NCBI GenBank assembly: GCA_946902985.2
Contig: OX336397.1
Coordinates: forward strand, 153,133,890 to 153,197,889
Direction of reading: 5' to 3'
Source: Meconema thalassinum
Taxonomy: Eukaryota; Arthropoda; Insecta; Orthoptera; Tettigoniidae
DNA: 64,000 nucleotides
In this document: piece by piece, positions 57,886 to 64,000 of the stretch
Numbering within the stretch: the first letter of the stretch is position 1
Layout of the letters: each line of letters opens with the position of its first letter
Translations under genes and position numbers: made by a program
The notes under the pieces: generated by a model
The model's input: only the letters and a program-made list of their open reading frames with translations
What the model was told of the DNA's origin: nothing
Database searches by the model: none

Positions 57886-58066
57886 TTTTGTTGCCCGTTG
57901 CACGGGAACAATAATTTATTTTTGGATGAAAGGCAGCCTATATGTTACCTAGGGTATAAGTAGTCTCCATTTCAAATTTCATCCAAATCCGTCCAGCCGT
58001 TTTAGTGTCAAGAGATAACAAACTAACACACACACAGATTTTCACAGAGGGATATAGGGATGTTAT
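57886..58066 (-). mobile_element. Short Helitron-like end fragment
   Basis: cccgttgcacggg at about 57892-57904 is a perfect small hairpin typical of one family of insect Helitron 3' ends (minus strand). The region closes with aactaacacacacacagatt and ggatatagggatg. Coding sequence is absent. Confidence 0.5.
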
Positions 58067-58105
58067 GTGTACGTGTTGGACCGTAGGACCTGTTATGGTC
58101 TATTG

Positions 58106-59075
58106 CAGAGCATTCCAAACTTTTTCTCATGGCGACACCCTATTAGCAGACATGATGCCCATTTAATTATTTTAATTATAATCATAGACTATTTTAACAA
58201 AGGAGATTCATTTTAAAGAAATTAAATTTTTTCATAGCACTGTTTATAGGCTATATGATTTTCCAAGTATAATAGGCTATACTGTATTAAACACCTTTCT
58301 CATAGATACAAAACTTGCACCTTGATGATCCAATTCAATGACTGCTATGGGCTTGGCGATCATTACAAATCTGCTTTATATCAGGTTGGATGCAGGACAA
58401 ATTCACACGCATTTTCTCATCTATCATTCTCAAACTTCCACGTTTAACTGTTTTTGTATTAGACATAGCAGGAAACGCACTTTCACACAAATATGTCGTT
58501 GAAAATTGCAACAAAACAATGAGGGCTCTTTTACTCAGGTGAGGAAAATCTTGTTGAGTAGAAACCCAGAAGCTGTCTAATTCTGACTCTTGGTTATTAA
58601 GTCTTAAAGTCTGGTTGTTTTTAAGCTCCGCCAGTTCCTTTTATTCGATAAGTTGAAGTTCACAAGAGCTGGAGGGTGCAAATGTATTCTTTTCCATTCG
58701 TATCGTTTTACATTTAGTGTTGGAAAATATCCAACCAGCCTCTATTTTAGATGCATTGAATGATTATGATCCAGTGGTTGCATTTTGCACTAATTGGACA
58801 TTTAGATGTCAAAGGAAACTCTCAAAATTGCTCTCTTTTATTTTTCTCAACTATACACTGACTTTTACCCTTAAGGTGGCAATTTTGTCTGTAGTGGTAA
58901 AGAGATTTGCACTCTTATCAACATCTCGATCACGCGGCTAATAGGCCCAATGGGGGGAAGTAAGTTTAATATTTTTCTCACAGGTTCTTTATTCATTTCC
59001 TATCCTGAATTTATAAGTATGATGAATCTTACGACTCCCTTGACGGTAGCCTGAGACACCCTTTGGAAAGCACTG
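58106..59075 (-). mobile_element. hAT element remnant with TIRs
   Basis: Ends are cagagcattccaaac at 58106 and, reversed, cagtgctttccaaag at 59075, which are close inverted repeats of the hAT CAGxGxTTCCCAAA type. The flanks gtctattg (58098-58105) and gtatgttg (59076-59083) agree in 6 of 8 bases, as expected for an old 8-bp hAT duplication. Confidence 0.78.
58335..58640 (-). pseudogene. hAT transposase C-terminal domain (ZBED5/FAM200-like)
   Basis: Minus-strand text gives ESELDSFWVSTQQDFPHLSK, RALIVLLQFSTTYLCESAFP, then MRVNLSCIQPDIKQICNDRQAHSSH before a stop. This is the hAT dimerisation region (xLLPFxTTYLCExxFS ... PDIxxLCxxxQAHxSH). Upstream to about 58930 a weaker frame continues with stops. 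The DDE part and BED finger are not visible, so it is a dead remnant. Confidence 0.85.
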
Positions 59076-59443
59076 GTATGTTGTATTGACACCTGCCCCT
59101 CTCTTATGGTCTTACGGCTAAAAGAATTAAAAATAAATGTTAATTTGACCTCAATCCTTTTAGGCTAATTCTTCCATTACGGCACTGATCTTTTTTTTAT
59201 TTTTCATTTGCAATAAGTTTACCTTGGTCTCTAAAAGTGTATTATAAGTTTCAGAACTGGGGATTATAACCACTTATCTGTATAATTTTGATCACTAGCT
59301 CTAGGATGTGAAGGACTGTAGAAAGTCATTCAGCGAATTTATCTTCACTTCTGCTAAGCATTGCTGTACAATTACATGGGCTGTCATATTTGTAAATGTA
59401 TAAGGTGATAACTCTGAAATAAATTATTCCATCTTATCTCCAG

Positions 59444-59502
59444 GATGTAAAAGAAGAAAATCAGAATGAAGAAGCAGATAAAAGTGGAAATCACTCAAAT
59501 GA
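59444..59502 (+). CDS. Spliced host gene, exon 4
   Basis: Acceptor ttatctccag, then DVKEENQNEEADKSG and on to AATGA|GTAAGT at 59503. If the donor is used, the exon is 59 bp and leaves phase 2, with the gene continuing past the window. If it is not, the frame reads GAG TAA and the gene ends here with a protein of about 110 residues. The acidic peptide and matching phase with exon 3 support the link. Its intron (5.5 kb) carries Helitron, RTE, solo-LTR, SINE and hAT insertions. Confidence 0.62.
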
Positions 59503-59734
59503 GTAAGTGTTAAACATATAAACAACACGTTCTTTCGTTTACATTATATTTACCTGCTTTGTAGGAATGTTTAGGCTTTTCCTTTTTTTTTTATCCACCA
59601 TTGCTTCAACTTACATTCACCGAGCTCAACTCTGTTGACTTCCCTCGGTCAGTTTCTGTTCTTTTCCAGGATATTTATGGATTTAATTATTATTTAATAT
59701 GTATTTATAACTCTTTATTGATCGATTTATCGAT

Positions 59735-59985
59735 TATAGATCAACTACAAAATCATCGACTCGAGGTTTCCGAAATTAGTGGATATCACCCAAATGCGTA
59801 ATCGGAGGTTATCATGTGAGGGCTCAAACAAAAGGTCTCCATCCCTCTATCTATAGGACATACCATTTCCTATACCAATATATTTTTAAATGATGGACTC
59901 TTGCAAGGTTAAGTGAGGTTCGGAGTGGTTTCCACTGAGTCATGTAACATGACGGGATAGCCCGAGCAGTCGATCCAACATGATT
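59735..59985. repeat. 250-bp inverted repeat, left arm
   Basis: Reverse complement of 62495-62755 with about 20-25 percent differences by eye. Anchors are caaacaaaaggtctccatcc with ggatggaaaccttttgtttg, and gatatcacccaaa with tttgggtgatatc. Confidence 0.85.
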
Positions 59986-60379
59986 GATTAATTTTATATT
60001 TTATTTATTTAATTAATTTATATTTATTTAGTATTTGATTTCTATTATTTAATTTTTTTTTATTGAATATTCATTATAGTTATTGATTCAAGCCCACTAC
60101 GGAGCGCGTACGACTAGTTTTTATTCGATGCTGATTTCTGTTCCCAATATCTTTTGAGCCCTGCCGATAATTTCTCCTTTCTCTCCTGCGAAAGGGTCTT
60201 CCGACATTTAGGGACTCTATGGGGTGGTGTCGAAGACTCTATCATAGCACAAAATTTCGAATGATCTTCTATAAAGTCAGCAATTCCAGCCGAATCCAGT
60301 CCTTTAGTACTTCATTAATTTATTATTTAATATTTATTTATTATTTGGTATTTGATTTATTTATTTCTTCTTGACGTTT
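59986..60379. other. AT-rich stretch and LINE 3' flank
   Basis: (TTTA)n-like text at 59990-60080 and 60310-60365. The part between is unassigned. Confidence 0.5.
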
Positions 60380-62180
60380 CGGCCAGCTATGGACCACGTT
60401 CATTCAACTGGTCTCTTCCTCGAGCTTTAACATTCGCCCAGTAACGCCTCATGTGTTCTGGGTGCTGCTGTTTCCTGGTTTCAGTTCATTTCTTGTCTGT
60501 TGTTAGTGTAGACTTTTTCTGGAAACTCAGGTGTTCTTTTAGTTTCATCTTAAGGGGCATACGCATCTCAATATCGTTGTATATAATTCCCACTTCTTTT
60601 AAATCCTTTCCTACCTCTCCGAGCCACGCTCCCTTGTTTTTTTTCCCCAAAAGTAAGTAAAGATTTTTTTTACAATCGCATTGGGCTCAGTGTTGTTAAA
60701 TGACTATAGAGTACAATCCTCCTCTTTCTCATCATGTCAGTGATTTTGGTAACATGTGTGTAGAGTTCATGGTTCTGCCTCCGTCTTAATTACCGTTTTG
60801 CTCGACTGGGCCCAAGATTTTCCGTAAGATCTTCCTTTCTTTGGTTTCAAGTTTCTCCATAAGACCTTTTCTGTGCATTATAAGGCACTCTGCTACATAT
60901 AAGACTTCCGGTCAGATGACTGTGCAGTAATGTTGAAGCTTGGCATTTAGGGATAATGATTTCCTGTTTTAGATTCCCTTGGTTAACTGGTATGCAGTTT
61001 CCAATTTTGTCATTCGTGATGTGAAAGCCTCCTTCTCAGAGATTCACCTAGGTATTTGAATTTTCCTATCCGCTTGATCTTTCCCCTTGCAATGGCTAGT
61101 TCTCTTGGTTCCAGCCTTATATTACTTATAAACTTGTTTTCTCGAAGGAGATATTGAGGCCTGCCTTTGCTGCTTGTTTCTGGAGTTCACTGATTTGTTC
61201 CATGTCTGAACTCGTGGAATGAGAAAATAATGCGAAATCATCCGCGAACGCTAGACAATCAATTATTATATTCATGTTTTTGAATTCCAGTATCACCCCA
61301 TTTTCAAGTCCTTTGTTGCTCAATTCTCTCCGCCACTCACGGATAACTTGGTCAAGCACACTATCGAAGAGCAAAGTTCCATCCCCCTTACCCCGGTCCT
61401 GATGTTAAAGACGTCGGAAATTTCTCTTTGGAATTTTACCTTGGACGTAGTGTTGGTTATGGTCTCCTGGATGATTGCCCTTGTCTTGTTGTCCAATCCT
61501 AGTTCTTTAAGATTTCAAATAGAGTGAATCGATCAACAGAATTATATGCTTTCGCGAAAACAACGAAGATCGCAACAAATTCTTTTTTCTAAGCTTGAGA
61601 TATGAAAGGACCGATTTAAGATTCATAATCTGTTCAGCACTGGACCGTCCTTTCCTAAAATCTCCTTAGTATTCTCCCAGTTATGGAACCCATTTGTTGT
61701 TCTACTCTAGCCACGAGAGCATTGGAAAGGATCTTGTCGGTTATTTTGAGAAGCTAGATACCAAGGTAGTTGTTTACATCCATTCTGTCACCTTTCTTAT
61801 GAAGAGCGTGTATAAGGGCTGAGGTCCAGCCCCCAGGAAGTTTCTCTGTTTCCCAAATATCGCCTAGTATCTTAGTTAACTCATCAACTGCCTTGTCTCC
61901 AGCATATTTCCATAGTTGAGATGTTATCAAGTCTTTACCCGGTGTGTTATTGTTTATAAATGACTGTATGATCTGTTTGATTTCAACTTTTGTCGGTGGA
62001 AGTGAATCTGCGTGAACGTGTGCATTTTCTTCGAAATGAAATGAAGATTCTGGGGCTTCTCAGTTGAGGAGGGTTGCTAAGCATTTAGCCAGCATTTGGC
62101 AGTTGTCATTGCCATTGTGAACAATTTTTCCGTCGGGATCTTTGAAGTGTAGGTTTGGTGAAGTGTATTTATTGAGATTC
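60380..62180 (-). pseudogene. Degenerate RTE-like LINE reverse transcriptase
   Basis: Read on the minus strand from about 62180 down: TSPNLHFKDPDGKIVHNGND, PPTKVEIKQIIQSF, NNNTPGKDLITSQLWKYAGD, LHKKGDRMDVNNYLGI, then after breaks LFDSVLDQVIREWRRELSNK (61330-61374), IDCLAFADDFALFS (motif C, about 61240) and QKQAAKAGLNISFEKT. A tail with KFKYLGE follows, and CNN-type RTE endings fade near 60400. Stops and frameshifts are frequent. The endonuclease is not part of this piece. Confidence 0.85.
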
Positions 62181-62189
62181 TGTCTCTCA

Positions 62190-62290
62190 CCCGGGTTTGA
62201 TTCCTGGCTCCTTAAGGGATTTTAGTAACTGACGTGACGGCTGGAACGGGGTGCACTCAGCCTCATGAGGATAATAATAATAACTAATAA
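62190..62290 (+). mobile_element. tRNA-derived SINE (family 1) fragment
   Basis: ctcacccgggtttgattcctgg carries the B box. ggctggaacggggtgcactc and a taataataataa tail follow, as in the minus-strand copies near 8.8 and 11.1 kb. Confidence 0.75.
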
Positions 62291-62309
62291 AAATAGTCAA
62301 TTGAGCCTT

Positions 62310-62485
62310 TCCATGACTACGCAAAAGAGAGGGAGCGACAGACCTCAAACAACATGGATGACAAATGTCCAGAAGGACATGAGAGTATTGGGCTTTTCTG
62401 CTGATGATGCTTTTTCAAAAAAATCAGTGGCGCCTCAGGATTAAGAAAACTGACCCCACGTAACGGGAAAAGGCGAGGAGGAAGA
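62310..62485 (+). pseudogene. LINE C-terminal tail fragment
   Basis: Plus-strand text RGSDRPQTTWMTNVQKDMRV then LGFSADDAF and, in another frame, NQWRLRIKKTDPT. This is the end of an RTE-like polyprotein (RPxxxWxxxVxKDMxxLGxxxxDAxxxxxWRxxIxxTDPT). Confidence 0.72.
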
Positions 62486-62494
62486 AGAATTGGC

Positions 62495-62755
62495 GGCTAT
62501 CTTGGATCGACCGGTCCGGCTATCCTGTCGTGGTCAGCTAGGTTGCATGTTACATGGCTTTGTGGAAACTGCTCCGAACCACACCTACCCTTGGAAACGT
62601 CCATCATTCAAAAAGTATTTAAATTAAAAGTGTGTCCTTTGGATAGAGGGGATGGAAACCTTTTGTTTGAGCCTTCACACGACTTTCTCCGATTATCGTT
62701 TGGGTGATATCGAGTATTTTCGGAAAATACTGGTCAATGACCTTGTAATTACTAC
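62495..62755. repeat. 250-bp inverted repeat, right arm
   Basis: Mate of 59735-59985. It starts right after the LINE tail fragment and ends just before the next LINE endonuclease. Confidence 0.85.
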
Positions 62756-62827
62756 GGTCTGGAAAGACGCGTCCGATTGTATCACCTCCATGCGGTCGAC
62801 CAAATAGGATTAGTAAGAAATGTTATT

Positions 62828-64000
62828 TTGCAACATGGAATGTAAGAACACTCACTGATACCCCGCAAATGAGAGACATGAAAGGAAGACAGCTATTGTG
62901 GGTAGAGAGTTATGGGTATATGATATCGACGTAGCAGCACCCGTCTTGCTGAGCAAGGTCAGTTGAAAGAGCAAGGTGCGGGGTACAGCTTCTTTTTGAA
63001 GGGTCAACTTTCAGATGAGCGCAGAATACATGGCGTTGGCTTTGCCACTAAGAAAAAGCTTCTCAATGATTTGTCAGAGCTTCCAACTGGTTATAATGAA
63101 CGCCTCATGACACTAGGACTTCCGCTAATAACAACCAGCATGCCACAGTGATCCGATGATGACATAAAAGAACATTCTATTGCGATCTGGATAACGTCCT
63201 ATCAAACATCAACCGTGAAAACAAACTCATTCTGCTCGGTGAATTCAACGCTAGAGTGATTTAGGACTACAATCTTTGCAATGGTATAATTGGCAAGGAG
63301 GAAGTTGGGAGTGAAAATTCCAATGGTATTAGACTGCTCTGAATATGTGCTGAACATGAATTGGCAATCACCAACACTGTCTTTCGCCAAAAGAATTGCT
63401 TCAAAACGACATGACATCATCCTAGATTTAAACACTGGTATCTCATTGCCTATGTCATTGTACACTAGAAAATATTACGAGATGAGCTTATCACCGAAGC
63501 AATGACAGGAGCCGATGTCTGTCGTACAGATCACCGTCTTATCAGATAGTTATGCGTATAAAATTATCCATTCAAATGAGGAAACAAAGGAAGACCTGTA
63601 GGCATAATTGTGATACTGAGAAGTTTGGTAACTCAGAGCATATCTTCCAATATAGAGAGTTGCTTAACCAGATACTGGCAACGGAATATCATCCAAGTGT
63701 AACACAACACTGGGAGAGTCTGAAGGCCACTATTCTAAGTGCTTGTAGGGAAACGCTGAGATATAAGACCAGGACACATCAGGACTGGTGAGATGAAAAA
63801 AGATGAGGAAATTGAAGCATTGTCCTCTGAAAAGAGAAGAGCAAGGCTAGCTTGGAGAAAAGATATGAATTCCCTTGCTAAAAAAGAAGCCTTTTGCCTT
63901 GCCAAAGGAAATGTCCAAAAGAAGAACTCGTGCACTTAAAAGCGAATGGTGGATGTCCAAAGTTAAAGAGCTGCAATATTCAGCGGAAAAGGATCCGCGA
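62828..64000 (+). pseudogene. RTE-like LINE endonuclease, cut by the window edge
   Basis: Plus strand: YFATWNVRTLTDTPQMRD at 62825-62880 (the N of the catalytic QN/WN block), LKEQGAGYSFFLKGQLSDER (62963 on), RRIHGVGFATKKKLLNDLSE, then CDLDNVLSNIN, ILLGEFNARV (canonical GDFN has become GEFN, a lost Asp), AITNTVF, GADVCRTDHRLI, and at the edge EWWMSKVKELQYSAEKDPR leading to RT. Stops and frame changes occur throughout. The rest of the element lies beyond 64000. Confidence 0.85.

Overview
The window looks like a repeat-rich arthropod nuclear genome, most likely an insect. The signs are TTAGG-type interstitial repeats, spliced coding exons with GT/AG borders, many tRNA-derived SINEs, and several classes of eukaryotic transposon. 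A large-genome insect such as an orthopteran would fit, but the sequence alone does not fix the species. All calls come from reading the sequence and the translated frames. No alignment or database search was run, so edges of repeats without target-site duplications are good to roughly 10-50 bp.

Host genes are few. The best is a plus-strand gene with four short coding exons (48013-48081, 48282-48380, 53792-53893, 59444-59502). The reading frame is kept across every junction. Its N-terminus is acidic and resembles the leader of insect C2H2 zinc-finger proteins, and it continues past the right edge or ends in exon 4. Its introns are packed with mobile elements. A THAP-type zinc-finger first exon (21248-21385) is a second, weaker host candidate.

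Region by region:
- 2.4-8.0 kb: a broken minus-strand gene for a zinc-finger / endonuclease VII / protein-primed family B DNA polymerase of Polinton-like or viral type, split by a plus-strand LINE and headed by a ~135-bp tandem array.
- 8-16 kb: SINEs, a TTAGG block, a Tc1 remnant, a remnant of an arthropod TE-associated gene, and a LINE tail.
- 16-20.3 kb: a CR1-like LINE with an open esterase ORF1 and an open endonuclease/RT ORF2.
- 22.4-29.9 kb: a decayed sister copy of that LINE, interrupted by a minus-strand RTE element with a 33-bp target duplication.
- 30.4-32.4 kb: a small non-autonomous LTR element with a SINE inserted in one LTR.
- 33.7-39.5 kb: a 5.76-kb element with 15-bp TIRs and TTA target duplications.
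- 40.3-43.0 kb: a 181-bp satellite built from degenerate palindromes, with a five-monomer higher-order repeat.
- 43.4-44.4 kb: a 112-bp tandem array bracketed by 16-bp inverted repeats.
- 45.1-46.1 kb: an intact Merlin/IS1595-type transposase.
- 46.9-47.9 kb: a foldback structure.
- 49.2-51.3 kb and 51.5-53.3 kb: intronic elements carrying 292-bp and 162-bp arrays, the second a non-autonomous Helitron.
- 54.3-59.1 kb: Helitron helicase, RTE, solo-LTR, SINE and hAT remnants.
- 59.7-64 kb: two LINE fragments in opposite orientation beside a 250-bp inverted pair.

The elements form a nested record of insertions (LINE in polymerase gene, RTE in CR1, SINE in LTR, solo LTR and hAT in an intron). The strongest novelty candidates are the palindromic higher-order satellite, the TTA-flanked element and the new spliced gene.
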